From assembly GCF_042654605.1 (NCBI RefSeq), contig NZ_JBHSGT010000054.1, positions 62,001 through 126,000 on the forward strand: DNA of 64,000 nucleotides, written 5' to 3'. The notes beneath the pieces were generated by a model. The model was not told the origin of the DNA. It did no database searches and was given only the letters and a program-made list of their open reading frames with translations. A program made the position numbers and the translations under genes. This document shows positions 34,424 to 44,425 of the stretch, one piece after another (the first letter of the stretch is position 1; each line of letters opens with the position of its first letter). This stretch comes from Enterococcus_I eurekensis. Its GTDB lineage: Bacteria > Bacillota > Bacilli > Lactobacillales > Enterococcaceae.

Positions 34424-35191
34424 CTAATTAATACCTATTAACTCATCTTCAACATCGAGTGTCCAAGATCCTAAATCTTTATGATAAATGAGGTAACCTA
34501 ATAAATAATCGGCATTATTTGTTCTTTTTTTGATTGACAAAGGACCATCTTCTGAATAAAGCAATGGAATTTGCAACTCGTTTTTTGTTGATTCTGCTTG
34601 GTTAATAGCGATAATCACGCCTTCTTTAAAGGCTTCCTTGAGTGTTTTTAATAATTCAATGTTAATTTTTGCGACCGGTTGGGCTTTACGGAAAAAGGTT
34701 GTTCGTGCGTTTAATAATTCTAACGTCATATGATTAATTTTGAGGGCTAAAATGCGATAAAATTCATCTAAATAGCGATAATAAGTGCGATTGATGCCAC
34801 CTTCAAGTTCAAAAAAAACAAAGTTGTTTTGTAATTTATAGAAAAAAGGTGAGTACAGGTGGGTTTTCATGTGACCAAAATATAACAATTCAGAAATTTC
34901 TAAAGGTGTTAACTCTTTCAACATATCTAACTCTGTGAAATCAATCCAACGTTTGTCTAATAAAGAGGAACTCTTGTGTAAGTTATCAAAATAGTGAGTA
35001 ATGTCAGCATAGCCACGAATGATTTTCATCGTTGTGTGACTCTCAAATTCACCTTGGTCGCTACTTGCATTTAATAACAAAATATTTTTTGGCTGGTGGG
35101 TAATACCATGATAAAAATCGCGCGGTGTTATCCCTTGCGTTAAAACGGTATTGCTCGTCGTGTCCAAATGAACATAAAGTGGCGCTGTCAT
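34424..35191 (-). CDS. Unrecognised 255-residue protein
   Basis: Clear real gene: a ribosome binding site AGGAGGGGAG just before the ATG, a full-length frame and its own terminator. The product has no signal peptide or membrane helix, so it is probably cytoplasmic. An N-terminal part rich in short polar turns contains TRPDFYHG-like GITPRDFYHGITHQPKNILLLNAS. A central helical part holds LTPLEISELLYFGHMKTHLYSPFFYKLQNN and YYRYLDEFYRILALKINHMTLELLNART. I know no family or catalytic motif for it. Neighbours (thiT convergent, sortase divergent) give no hint. Confidence 0.8.
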   Translation of the reverse strand: MTAPLYVHLDTTSNTVLTQGITPRDFYHGITHQPKNILLLNASSDQGEFESHTTMKIIRGYADITHYFDNLHKSSSLLDKRWIDFTELDMLKELTPLEISELLYFGHMKTHLYSPFFYKLQNNFVFFELEGGINRTYYRYLDEFYRILALKINHMTLELLNARTTFFRKAQPVAKINIELLKTLKEAFKEGVIIAINQAESTKNELQIPLLYSEDGPLSIKKRTNNADYLLGYLIYHKDLGSWTLDVEDELIGIN

Positions 35192-35440
35192 TTTCTCCCC
35201 TCCTATTTGTAAACTCTCTATTCTTTCATTTTACAATATATCAAAGTAAAATGCTTGTTTCTTTTCCGTTAAAATAAGATTACAAAACATTGTAGTAAGC
35301 GTTATCTTTTGTAAAATAATTTGGTAAAAAATAGTTCTGTTAGCAGTTAAGCATTAAAGAAAATAACGGATTAAAATCAAGTCATGTGTTAAAATGAATA
35401 ACAAGACGATAAATGATCGAAAAAGGAGGGGAAGAGAAAG

Positions 35441-36151
35441 ATGAAAGGTAAAAAAATTAAAAATTTGCTGATTAATAGTGGGCTGTTTCTTTTATTTTTA
35501 GTCGGATTAGCTTTAATTTTTAATCAACCAATCAAAAATTTCCTCTTGAGCCGTTCTAAAGACGATTATCAAGTTTCAGCGATTAGTCGTGAACAAGTTG
35601 AAAATGGGCTAACCCAAGAAGCAACATTTGATTTTGATCAAGTCAAGCCGGTCGATTTAGACGCGGTGATTCGAGCCCAGCTAAGCGGTAAAATCTTACC
35701 GGTAATTGGCGGTGTGGCAATTCCTAGTATTGAAGTGCAGCTGCCTATTTTTAAAGGTCTAAATAATGATGCTTTATTATTTGGTGCAGGGACGTTTGAT
35801 CCAGAACAAAAGATGGGTGAGGGCAATTATGCTCTAGCTAGTCATCGAATTGAGGACACGACGATTTTATTTACACGATTAGATGAAGTAAAAATAGATG
35901 AAATCGTTTATTTAACCGACTTAGAAAATATTTATACGTATAACGTAACGGTTTCTAAACGAATTGAACCAACGGAAGTCGAAGTTTTAGATTTGGTTGA
36001 AGATAAAAATATGGTGACATTGATTACTTGTGGTGAACGCGAAGGCGTGACCCGTTGGTTAGTCCAAGGTGAATTAACTGAGATAACTTCTGTCAAAGAA
36101 GCTACGAAAGACATGTTAGCGGCTTTTTCCATGGAACAACAAACATTTTAA
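35441..36151 (+). CDS. srtA: Class A sortase
   Basis: Membrane-anchored transpeptidase of 236 residues that links LPxTG proteins to peptidoglycan. An N-terminal signal anchor (LLINSGLFLLFLVGLALIF) is followed by the sortase barrel. The catalytic His is in YALASHRI, the Cys in VTLITCGE and the Arg in GVTRWLVQGE. Housekeeping type by sequence and by lack of pilin neighbours. GGAGGGGAAGAG precedes the ATG. The next gene starts 13 bp later, so they may be cotranscribed. Confidence 0.94.
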   Translation: MKGKKIKNLLINSGLFLLFLVGLALIFNQPIKNFLLSRSKDDYQVSAISREQVENGLTQEATFDFDQVKPVDLDAVIRAQLSGKILPVIGGVAIPSIEVQLPIFKGLNNDALLFGAGTFDPEQKMGEGNYALASHRIEDTTILFTRLDEVKIDEIVYLTDLENIYTYNVTVSKRIEPTEVEVLDLVEDKNMVTLITCGEREGVTRWLVQGELTEITSVKEATKDMLAAFSMEQQTF

Positions 36152-36164
36152 AGGAGTGAAAAAA

Positions 36165-36383
36165 ATGAAGAGTGAATTTTCATATGAAATTTTAGAAGAA
36201 ATTGGTGTATTATCAGAAAACGCAAAAGGTTGGCGTAAAGAATTGAATTTAGTTAGCTGGAATGGTAATCCGGCTAAATTTGATTTACGTGACTGGGCAC
36301 CGAACCATGAAAAAATGGGTAAAGGTGTTACGTTGAGTAATGAAGAATTTGAAAATTTAAAGAAACTCATCCAAACGATGTAA
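36165..36383 (+). CDS. YdbC-family PC4-like nucleic acid binding protein
   Basis: Small protein of 72 residues of the YdbC/PC4 family, homologous to the ssDNA-binding domain of transcription coactivator PC4. Conserved core: GWRKELNLVSWNGNPAKFDLRDW and KGVTLSNEEFENLKKLI. ATG 36165 is spaced 8 bp from AAGGAG and preferred over GTG 36156. Probably binds single-stranded DNA or RNA. Confidence 0.85.
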   Translation: MKSEFSYEILEEIGVLSENAKGWRKELNLVSWNGNPAKFDLRDWAPNHEKMGKGVTLSNEEFENLKKLIQTM

Positions 36384-36398
36384 GAAGGAAGGCAACTC

Positions 36399-37280
36399 AT
36401 GAAAAGTATGACCGGTTTTGGCAAAGCATTGAAAGTAACGGATAATTATCAAATCGACATTGAGATTAAGAGCGTCAATCATCGTTTTTTAGATTTCCAG
36501 TTACGGATGCCTCGCCAGTTAAATGCTTATGAAAATCAAATTCGTCAAACAATTAAAAATTATTTAAATCGTGGACGAGTGGAAGTCTTTATTACATTGA
36601 CTGAAAAAAACGATTTACGCAAAGAGGCGATTGTTCACTGGGATTTGATTGAACATTTAGTCCAATCTGTTGAATCAGAAATGACACAACGCTTTCAAAC
36701 ACATCTAAATGTTGAACGTCTCGTTGAGAATTTTTTGCAAAAAGACGCTTTTTTAGAAATTCAAGAAAAACCGATGATGGATGATTCACTTGAGCAGATT
36801 GTAGTAGAAGCGATCAAAGAAGCAACTTTGGCAAATCTTGTCTCGCGCGAAATTGAAGGGATAGGAATTCATAAAGTCTTGAAAGACAATCAGGCCGTCT
36901 TACAAACGCATTTGATGGCACTTTCTGACTTTACCGCTACTTTTGAAGTGGAATACAAAGCGCGCTTTGAGAAGAAACTTGAAGAATATCTGGGAACGAC
37001 CGTTGAGCAAGAGCGCTTATTAACAGAAATGGTGATTTTACTTGAAAAAAGTGACATTCACGAAGAATTGGATCGTTTAACGATTCATTTGCAAACCTTT
37101 GAGGAGCTTTTACATCGTACGGAGCCGGTGGGTCGCGAAATTGACTTTTTAGTTCAAGAAATGAATCGTGAGGTTAATACGATTGGTTCGAAATCTAGTA
37201 CGATTGAAGTCAAACACCACGTCGTTCAAATGAAAACAACCCTTGAAAAAATCCGTGAACAAATTCAAAATATTGAATAA
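36399..37280 (+). CDS. yicC: YicC-family endoribonuclease
   Basis: Protein of 293 residues of the YicC/YloC family, shown to be an RNA-cleaving enzyme in some bacteria. The N-terminal MKSMTGFGKA, the SVNHRFLDFQLRMPRQL motif and the C-terminal FLVQEMNREVNTIGSKS are the family hallmarks. It lies 15 bp after the YdbC gene and before gmk, the usual Firmicutes order yicC-gmk-rpoZ-priA. Confidence 0.92.
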   Translation: MKSMTGFGKALKVTDNYQIDIEIKSVNHRFLDFQLRMPRQLNAYENQIRQTIKNYLNRGRVEVFITLTEKNDLRKEAIVHWDLIEHLVQSVESEMTQRFQTHLNVERLVENFLQKDAFLEIQEKPMMDDSLEQIVVEAIKEATLANLVSREIEGIGIHKVLKDNQAVLQTHLMALSDFTATFEVEYKARFEKKLEEYLGTTVEQERLLTEMVILLEKSDIHEELDRLTIHLQTFEELLHRTEPVGREIDFLVQEMNREVNTIGSKSSTIEVKHHVVQMKTTLEKIREQIQNIE

Positions 37281-37410
37281 TAGCCTTAATTATGAGAAAA
37301 AGCAACTAAAAAATTAAGAAAAAAGCGTTATATTAAACTAAATCTTGAAAATTGCTGAAAAAAAGTGCACAATAGGGAATAGTGAATCTTTAAAACGAAA
37401 GGACTTCAAC

Positions 37411-38025
37411 ATGACAGAGCGTGGATTATTAATAGTATTATCTGGCCCTTCCGGTGTCGGAAAAGGTACAGTTCGTAAAGCCATTTTTGAAAGTGAAGGG
37501 AACGAATTCGAATACTCGATTTCAATGACGACACGAAAAAAACGCATTGGAGAAATCGAAGGCGTTGATTATTTTTTCCGTACACGTGAAGAATTTGAAG
37601 AATTAATAGCAGCCGGCGAAATGCTAGAGTATGCCGAATACGTCGGTAATTACTATGGTACGCCGCTATCTTATGTTCAAAAGACTTTAGATGAAGGAAA
37701 AGATGTATTCTTAGAAATCGAAGTTCAAGGTGCGCAACAAGTAAAAGAAAAAGTGCCAGATGGCGTTTTTATTTTCTTAACACCGCCTGATTTAGTTGAG
37801 TTACGTTCACGTATTACCGGTCGTGGTACCGATGCACCTGATGTGATTGACGAACGGATGCGTGTTGCTCGCGAAGAGATTGAAATGATGGCCTTATACG
37901 ATTATGCCGTTGTAAATGATCAAGTTCCGTTAGCAGTGACTCGAATCAAAGATATTATTGTCAGTGAACATTTTCGAGTAGAACGTGTAATTGGAAAATA
38001 TAGAAAAATGTTAGAGGAGTTGTAA
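37411..38025 (+). CDS. gmk: Guanylate kinase
   Basis: GMP kinase of 204 residues. The P-loop is SGPSGVGKGT and the GMP-binding region is EYSISMTTRKKRIGEIEGVDYFF. ATG 37411, with GAAAGGA upstream and the start MTERGLLIVLSGPS, is the better start than an in-frame ATG at 37345. The 130 bp gap after yicC leaves room for its own promoter. Confidence 0.96.
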   Translation: MTERGLLIVLSGPSGVGKGTVRKAIFESEGNEFEYSISMTTRKKRIGEIEGVDYFFRTREEFEELIAAGEMLEYAEYVGNYYGTPLSYVQKTLDEGKDVFLEIEVQGAQQVKEKVPDGVFIFLTPPDLVELRSRITGRGTDAPDVIDERMRVAREEIEMMALYDYAVVNDQVPLAVTRIKDIIVSEHFRVERVIGKYRKMLEEL

Positions 38026-38031
38026 GAAACC

Positions 38032-38331
38032 ATGATGTTAAAACCGTCGATTGATAAATTGTTGGATCGTGTAAACTCAAAATACTCATTAGTGATTTTA
38101 GCTAGTAAACGTGCACACGAATTAGAAGCAGGCGCACAAGCAACTGTTGATAAATTTGAATCCGTTAAGAGCGTGGGAAGAGCATTAGAAGAAATCGAAG
38201 CAGAAACGATTGTCAATGATCCACATCCAGAAGTTAAACGTGCTCGCTTGAAGCTTGAAGAAGAAGAACGTCAAGCTGCGAAAGAACAAGAACAAAAAGA
38301 TTTGGAAGCAAAAGTTCGCCAAAATCAATAA
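38032..38331 (+). CDS. rpoZ: RNA polymerase omega subunit
   Basis: Assembly chaperone of the beta' subunit, 99 residues. Omega motif KPSIDKLLDRVNSKYSLVILASKRAHELEAGA is followed by a charged Glu/Lys-rich tail longer than minimal omega. It starts 6 bp after gmk. ATG 38032 or 38035 could both serve. Confidence 0.95.
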   Translation: MMLKPSIDKLLDRVNSKYSLVILASKRAHELEAGAQATVDKFESVKSVGRALEEIEAETIVNDPHPEVKRARLKLEEEERQAAKEQEQKDLEAKVRQNQ

Positions 38332-38339
38332 AAGTTGCT

Positions 38340-38369
38340 AAAGTCTGGAGAAATCATCCAGACTTTTTT
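38340..38369 (+). terminator. Terminator after rpoZ
   Basis: AAAGTCTGGA and TCCAGACTTT with a 7-base loop and TTTTTT. Confidence 0.92.
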
Positions 38370-38459
38370 ATATTTAAAAACCAATAAGGATTTAAGTCCT
38401 TTACAGACAAATAGATTGAACTTTAGTAGAATAAGAAGAAAGAAGGAGGAGGAAGGGTC

Positions 38460-40871
38460 ATGTCAAAATATGCGGCAGTCATTGTTGACGTACCAACGAT
38501 GCAAACCGATCAGCCATACACCTATCGTGTGCCAGATAAATGGCAAGCAATAATCGCACCAGGCATGCGGGTTGAAGTGCCTTTTGGTGATGGGAATCGA
38601 CACATTCAAGGCTTTGTTATGGCTCTATCTGACCAAGCACCGACCAACCAAGCACTTGTTTTAAAAGAATTGACTCGCGTGATTGATTTAGCGCCAGTTG
38701 TCAATCAAGAATTGTTACAATTAGCGGACTATATGAAAGACGTGACTTTTTCATTTAAAATTACCTGTCTTCAAACGATGTTACCAGCTGCAATGAAAGC
38801 GGCCTACGAGAAGAAATTTGTTTTAATTGATGACTCGAATGACGTAAGTGAAACCTACTTTCAAAATCAAAAGGAAATTGCATGGCAGGTAGTCGAAGAC
38901 GCGGGAGAACTTCCACGGTTCCAACGTTTACGAGCAGCAGGAGTAGTCGATGTTCGCTATGTAGTCAAAGAAAAAACGAAGAAAAAAATGGTTCGCCATG
39001 TTACTAGTTTGATTACAGAGGCTAATTTTTCCGATTTTAAGGCTACGATTCGGCCCAACGCTTTGCGCCAACACCAATTAATTGAGACCTTAAAAGTAAC
39101 ACCACGAGAAACAGTGGCTTTTTATACTGCCCAAGGATTAACGACCGCTCATTTGAATCAGGGACAAGCGCTGGGCTGGTTACAATTTGAAGAAGTAGAG
39201 ACGTATCGTGATCCTTTTAAGGACCACGATTTTCCCATGACACAACCTTTTGAACTGAATAGAGAACAAGCCCATGCCGTCGAACGAATTGTCAGTGCCG
39301 AATCAAACGCGGAGGCCACAACCTTCTTGCTAGAAGGTGTTACGGGTAGTGGAAAGACCGAGGTCTATTTACAATCCATTGCCCAAATTTTAGCTAAAGG
39401 GAAAACAGCGATGATGCTCGTTCCTGAAATTGCGCTAACGCCGCAAATGGTCCAACGTTTCAAAAGCCGTTTCGGGAAAGCTGTAGCGGTCTTACATAGT
39501 GGCTTGTCTCAAGGAGAAAAATACGATGAATGGCGTAAAATTGAACGGGGTGAATCACAAGTTGTAGTCGGTGCACGCTCAGCGGTCTTTGCTCCACTTG
39601 AAAATATTGGGCTGATTATTATTGATGAAGAACATGAAGCGACGTACAAACAAGATGAAGCGCCTCGTTACCATGCACGTGACTTAGCCATTTGGCGTAG
39701 TCAATACCATCATTGCCCGGTTGTGTTGGGCAGTGCAACGCCATCTTTAGAATCACGGGCACGGGGTCAAAAAAAACGCTATGAACTCCTTTTTTTAACG
39801 CAAAGAGCCCATAACGCCGCACAATTACCACAAGTGACGATTGTGGATTTAAAAGATGAATATGCGCAAAAAAATACGAGTACTTTTTCTTATCTGTTAC
39901 AAGAAAAAATTGCTGATCGGCTAGCAAAAAAAGAACAAATTGTTTTGCTTTTAAATCGCCGGGGATATTCCTCGTTTATGATGTGTCGTGATTGTGGTTA
40001 TGTTCAAGATTGCCCCAACTGTGATATTTCGTTAACGCTACATATGGATATTAAAAAAATGGCTTGTCATTACTGCGGCCATCAAGAACCGATTCCGCAA
40101 ATTTGTCCAGACTGTAAGAGCCGCAAGATTCGTTATTATGGCACAGGGACACAAAAGGTTGAAGAGGAATTGCAAGCACTCTATCCAGAAGCACGTATTT
40201 TACGCATGGATGTCGATACGACACGTAAAAAAGGCGCGCATGAACGGATTTTAAAGACTTTTGAAGAGCAAAAAGCGGATATTTTATTAGGCACACAAAT
40301 GATTGCTAAAGGGCTCGACTTCCCGAATATTACGCTAGTCGGTGTTTTAAATGCGGATACCGCCTTGAATTTGCCTGATTTTCGTTCGAGTGAGCGGACT
40401 TTTCAATTGTTAACACAAGTTAGTGGCCGAGCGGGTCGTGGTGATAAGGCAGGAGAAGTAATTGTTCAAACGTTTAATCCCGAGCATCATAGTATCGTCT
40501 TAGCTCAAGCCCAAGATTACGAAGCCTTTTATCGGCAAGAAATGCATTTACGTCACCAAAGTGGTTATCCGCCATATTACTTTACAGTTAAAATTTCAGC
40601 GAGTCATCCATCCGAAGAAATGGCAGCAAAAAAAATGTATCAGATTGCTGAAAAATTAAAGCAAGGCTTAAGTGCGAACAGTCAAATCCTGGGTCCGATT
40701 CCAAGTGGGGTTGCCCGTGTTAAAAATCGTTACCATTATCAACTCATTTTAAAATACAAACAAGAACCGCAATTGCATCAGATGTTGCGTGAAATTTTAG
40801 AAACAAGTCAAGTAGAGCAACGTCAAAATTTATTTGTTGCGATTGACTATGAACCATTAAACTTTATTTAA
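38460..40871 (+). CDS. priA: Primosomal replication restart helicase PriA
   Basis: 3'-5' DNA helicase of 803 residues that reloads the replisome at stalled forks. It has an N-terminal 3' DNA-binding domain, then a helicase core with Walker A GVTGSGKTEVY and Walker B DEEH (IIIDEEHEATYKQDE). Eight zinc-binding cysteines follow (CRDCGYVQDCPNC, CHYCGHQEPIPQICPDCKS). The helicase motif RAGRGDKAGE is also clear. GGAGGAGG precedes the ATG. It probably leads the priA-def-fmt-rsmB-stp-prkC transcript. Confidence 0.97.
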   Translation: MSKYAAVIVDVPTMQTDQPYTYRVPDKWQAIIAPGMRVEVPFGDGNRHIQGFVMALSDQAPTNQALVLKELTRVIDLAPVVNQELLQLADYMKDVTFSFKITCLQTMLPAAMKAAYEKKFVLIDDSNDVSETYFQNQKEIAWQVVEDAGELPRFQRLRAAGVVDVRYVVKEKTKKKMVRHVTSLITEANFSDFKATIRPNALRQHQLIETLKVTPRETVAFYTAQGLTTAHLNQGQALGWLQFEEVETYRDPFKDHDFPMTQPFELNREQAHAVERIVSAESNAEATTFLLEGVTGSGKTEVYLQSIAQILAKGKTAMMLVPEIALTPQMVQRFKSRFGKAVAVLHSGLSQGEKYDEWRKIERGESQVVVGARSAVFAPLENIGLIIIDEEHEATYKQDEAPRYHARDLAIWRSQYHHCPVVLGSATPSLESRARGQKKRYELLFLTQRAHNAAQLPQVTIVDLKDEYAQKNTSTFSYLLQEKIADRLAKKEQIVLLLNRRGYSSFMMCRDCGYVQDCPNCDISLTLHMDIKKMACHYCGHQEPIPQICPDCKSRKIRYYGTGTQKVEEELQALYPEARILRMDVDTTRKKGAHERILKTFEEQKADILLGTQMIAKGLDFPNITLVGVLNADTALNLPDFRSSERTFQLLTQVSGRAGRGDKAGEVIVQTFNPEHHSIVLAQAQDYEAFYRQEMHLRHQSGYPPYYFTVKISASHPSEEMAAKKMYQIAEKLKQGLSANSQILGPIPSGVARVKNRYHYQLILKYKQEPQLHQMLREILETSQVEQRQNLFVAIDYEPLNFI

Positions 40872-40886
40872 GGAAGAAGGGCTCTT

Positions 40887-41378
40887 ATGCGCTATCCAGT
40901 TATTATCCACCCAAATGAAAAATTAACGAAAAAAAATCGTGAAGTGACTGAAATTACGGAAGAATTATGGACGCTATTAGACGATATGCATGAGACTATG
41001 ATTGCTCATGATGGCATTGGAATTGCCGCACCACAAATTGGTAAAAATATTCGCGTGGCACTCGTTGAGGTTGAAGAAGGCGATTTATTCGAATTAATTA
41101 ATCCTACGATTATTTCGGCTAAAGGTGAAGACATTGATGTCGAAGGTTGTTTAAGTATTCCCCATGTCTTTGGAACCGTTAAACGCCCAGATGAAATCGT
41201 GGTCCGTTATTATGACCGAGAAGGTGATGAAATGGAAGTAGAAGCTTATGGCTATTTAGCACGCGCTTTTCAACATGAAATTGATCATCTGAACGGTGAA
41301 CTTTTTATTGATAAAATCATCGATCGTATTCCGGAAGAAGAATTAGAAAGGTATATGGAGGAACATCAAAATGACTAA
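40887..41378 (+). CDS. def: Peptide deformylase
   Basis: Metalloenzyme of 163 residues that removes the N-formyl group from new proteins. All three motifs are present: GIGIAAPQIG, EGCLSIP and HEIDHLNG, which supply the metal Cys and two His and the catalytic Glu. It overlaps fmt by 8 bp, joining formylation and deformylation genes. Confidence 0.97.
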   Translation: MRYPVIIHPNEKLTKKNREVTEITEELWTLLDDMHETMIAHDGIGIAAPQIGKNIRVALVEVEEGDLFELINPTIISAKGEDIDVEGCLSIPHVFGTVKRPDEIVVRYYDREGDEMEVEAYGYLARAFQHEIDHLNGELFIDKIIDRIPEEELERYMEEHQND

Positions 41379-42327
41379 AATTGTTTTTATGGGCACACCG
41401 CAATTTTCTGTTCCAATTTTAGAAAGCTTGGTCGAAAATGATTATGATGTCGTAGCAGTCGTGACGCAACCGGATCGTCCAGTAGGTCGGAAAAAAGTGA
41501 TAACAGCTACACCTGTTAAAGAGGCGGCATTGCGTTTAGGCTTAAAAGTGTTACAGCCAGAAAAAATTAGCAATTCTCCAGAAATGGCAGAGATTGTAGA
41601 ATTAGCACCGGATCTAATCGTCACGGCTGCCTTTGGTCAATTTTTACCGGAGAAATTATTACAAGTACCAAAACATGGCGCGATTAACGTGCATGCTTCG
41701 TTGTTACCAAAATACCGTGGTGGCGCGCCTGTTCACTATTCAATTATGAAAGGTGAGAAAGAAACGGGCGTAACGATTATGGAAATGATAAAAAAAATGG
41801 ATGCCGGTGGAATTTATGCGCAACGCGCGATTCCGATTACAAAAACAGACGATGTTGGAATAATGTTTGATAAGTTAAGCCAAGTCGGAATGGAATTATT
41901 AATTGAAACCTTACCAGGGATTTTAGCAAATGAAATTAAGCCAATCCCGCAAGATGAAAGTTTAGTGACTTTCTCTCCAAATATTACGCGTGAAGAAGAA
42001 ATCATCGACTGGAACAAAACCGCAGAAGAAATTGATTGGCAAGTCCGTGGAATGCGACCATGGCCAGTTGCTCATACAACATATGAAGGTACGCGTTGGA
42101 AAATTGTTGCGGTGACCCCACTAGATGAGACAACAACTGAATCTGCGGGTACAATTATTTATCGAGATAAAAAACAACTGAAGATTGCTTGTGGTCAAGG
42201 AACGGTCTTAACGGTTGATCAATTACAACCAGCTGGTAAAGGATTACAAGAAATAGCGGTCTTTTTAAATGGTAGTGGTCAAAAAGTAGCAGTCAATCAA
42301 AAGGTGGGGCAAGATGAAGCCAAGTAA
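41371..42327 (+). CDS. fmt: Methionyl-tRNA formyltransferase
   Basis: Formylates initiator Met-tRNA using 10-formyltetrahydrofolate, 318 residues. The catalytic region is INVHASLLPKYRGGAPVHYSIMKGEKETGVTIM, with the Asn-His-Asp triad site. The C-terminal tRNA-binding barrel follows (TVLTVDQLQPAGK). It overlaps def and rsmB at its two ends. Confidence 0.96.
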   Translation: MTKIVFMGTPQFSVPILESLVENDYDVVAVVTQPDRPVGRKKVITATPVKEAALRLGLKVLQPEKISNSPEMAEIVELAPDLIVTAAFGQFLPEKLLQVPKHGAINVHASLLPKYRGGAPVHYSIMKGEKETGVTIMEMIKKMDAGGIYAQRAIPITKTDDVGIMFDKLSQVGMELLIETLPGILANEIKPIPQDESLVTFSPNITREEEIIDWNKTAEEIDWQVRGMRPWPVAHTTYEGTRWKIVAVTPLDETTTESAGTIIYRDKKQLKIACGQGTVLTVDQLQPAGKGLQEIAVFLNGSGQKVAVNQKVGQDEAK

Positions 42328-43666
42328 ATTAAGAAAAACGGTGCGTTTTGTCGCACTTGAAGCCTTAGAAAGAGTCAATAAAGGGGGAGCCTACTCGAAT
42401 CTTTTGCTAAGAGAATTAATCACAACTAGAGATCTTAATGAAAAAGATGGACGCTTATTAACAGAACTTGTTTATGGCACAATCGCTCGTCAACAACTGT
42501 TGGATTATTATCTGCAACCATTTATCCAAAATGCGAAAAAAGTGGAAGATTGGGTGCGGCTATTATTGCAGCTCTCGCTTTACCAATTATTATATTTAGA
42601 TAAAGTACCGAGTCATGCGATTTTAAATGAAGCAGTCGAGATTGCTAAAGTTCGTGGCAATATTGGAACAAGTAAATTCGTCAATGGCGTCTTACGTAAT
42701 GTTCAACGCCAAGGAGTCGCAGATTTAGAGCAAATCAAGGATCCAATCAAACGCTTAGCAACAGAAATCAGTATGCCACGTTGGCTAGTCGAAAAATTTA
42801 TCACGGCAATGGGTATCGAAGAAACAAGAAAATTAGGTCTGTCTTTGTTTAAACCAAGCCACGTTAGTGGTCGGATTGACCGTCGAAACATCACACGTGA
42901 AGCTGCAATTGAACAGTTAGCAGCTGAAGGGATTGAAGCGACAGCTAGTCCGATTAGTCCAGATGGCATCATTGCTGAACGAGGATTTTTAGCGGGAAGC
43001 CAATTGTTTGCTTATGGTTTATTGACGATTCAAGATGAAAGTTCAATGCTTGTCGCGCCAACTTTACAGTTAGAAGCGAGTCATCAAGTATTGGATGCTT
43101 GTGCGGCACCTGGCGGAAAAACAACGCATATTGCGATGTATTTAGATGCTGAAAAAGGTGGCAAGGTCACAGCGTTAGACATTCATCAGCATAAAGTGCG
43201 TTTAATTGATGACAACGCCAAACGTTTACACGTCACAGATGTTGTCGAAACCAAAGTCATGGATGCACGCGCGACGGATGAGGCTTTTCCAGCAGAGTCA
43301 TTTGATCGTATTCTAGTCGATGCACCTTGTTCAGGTCTAGGCTTGATGCGTCGCAAACCAGACATTAAATACAATAAAACAGCGAGCGATTTTAAGAAAT
43401 TGCCTGAAATCCAATTAGATATTTTAAATCATGCAGCACCAACGTTAAAACCAGGTGGTATTTTAGTCTATAGTACGTGTACAATTGTGTCAGATGAGAA
43501 CCAAAATGTGGTGAAACAATTTTTAGCGACACACCCAGAATTTGAGCAAGCACCGTTAGCTGTTTCATCTGTTTTGGATGCAAGTATTCAAGAAAATATG
43601 TTGACGCTTTATCCTCACTCATTTATGACGGATGGATTCTTTATTAGTTGTTTATGTAAAAAGTAA
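42314..43666 (+). CDS. rsmB: 16S rRNA (cytosine-967-C5)-methyltransferase RsmB
   Basis: Enzyme of 450 residues with an N-terminal NusB-like RNA-binding domain and a C-terminal SAM domain. Motif I region is VLDACAAPGGKTTHIA. The two catalytic cysteines are in DAPCSGLGLMRRKPDIK and YSTCTI. It overlaps fmt by 14 bp and is followed 15 bp later by stp. Confidence 0.95.
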   Translation: MKPSKLRKTVRFVALEALERVNKGGAYSNLLLRELITTRDLNEKDGRLLTELVYGTIARQQLLDYYLQPFIQNAKKVEDWVRLLLQLSLYQLLYLDKVPSHAILNEAVEIAKVRGNIGTSKFVNGVLRNVQRQGVADLEQIKDPIKRLATEISMPRWLVEKFITAMGIEETRKLGLSLFKPSHVSGRIDRRNITREAAIEQLAAEGIEATASPISPDGIIAERGFLAGSQLFAYGLLTIQDESSMLVAPTLQLEASHQVLDACAAPGGKTTHIAMYLDAEKGGKVTALDIHQHKVRLIDDNAKRLHVTDVVETKVMDARATDEAFPAESFDRILVDAPCSGLGLMRRKPDIKYNKTASDFKKLPEIQLDILNHAAPTLKPGGILVYSTCTIVSDENQNVVKQFLATHPEFEQAPLAVSSVLDASIQENMLTLYPHSFMTDGFFISCLCKK

Positions 43667-43681
43667 CGAGGTGGAAAGAAG

Positions 43682-44425
43682 ATGGAATTTTATTTTCAAA
43701 GTGACCAAGGCAAAAAACGTAGGAATAATCAAGATTACGCAAATGTTTTTACCAACCAGTCCAATAAAGTATTGGCCTTACTAGCTGATGGAATGGGCGG
43801 ACATCAAGCGGGGGATATTGCTAGTCAATTAACGGTGAATGAAATTGGCAAGAGCTGGGAAATGACTGATATCACTTCGAGTGAAGCAGCTGTTAAGTGG
43901 CTGATTCAAAAAATTCAAAATGAAAATCAGCGGGTTTATGAACACGGACAACAAGATATGGCTTTGTCTGGTATGGGAACAACACTCGAAGCCGTATCAA
44001 TTTTAGAAAACAAATTAACATTAGCCCACGTCGGTGATAGTCGGATTTACGTTTTAAGAGAAGGTCGTTTGTTACCTTTGACTGAAGACCATTCCCTTGT
44101 TAATGAACTTGTAAGATCGGGTGAAATCACTCCGGAGATGGCAGCAGTTCATCCACGTAAAAATATTATTACGCGTTCGGTTGGGATGCCTGGAACGATA
44201 GAGGTAGATGTGGCTATTCATAACATTCGACCAAATGATCGCATTTTAATGTGTTCAGATGGTCTGACCAATATGTTATCTGAAACAGAAATTACAACGA
44301 TTATTAGTCAAAATACTTCCTTGCAATTGGCGAGCCAGTCATTAATTGATGCCGCTAATCAACGAGGGGGGACAGACAATATCACGGTTATATTAATTGA
44401 TTTAGGAGGAAGCAACCATGATTGA
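43682..44425 (+). CDS. stp: PP2C-type protein phosphatase (Stp/PrpC)
   Basis: Mn-dependent Ser/Thr phosphatase of 247 residues that reverses PrkC phosphorylation. PP2C motifs: LADGMGGHQAGDIAS, SGMGTTLEA, HVGDSRIYVL, LMCSDGLTNM and GGTDNITVI. It overlaps prkC by 8 bp, giving the usual coupled phosphatase-kinase pair. Confidence 0.96.
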   Translation: MEFYFQSDQGKKRRNNQDYANVFTNQSNKVLALLADGMGGHQAGDIASQLTVNEIGKSWEMTDITSSEAAVKWLIQKIQNENQRVYEHGQQDMALSGMGTTLEAVSILENKLTLAHVGDSRIYVLREGRLLPLTEDHSLVNELVRSGEITPEMAAVHPRKNIITRSVGMPGTIEVDVAIHNIRPNDRILMCSDGLTNMLSETEITTIISQNTSLQLASQSLIDAANQRGGTDNITVILIDLGGSNHD

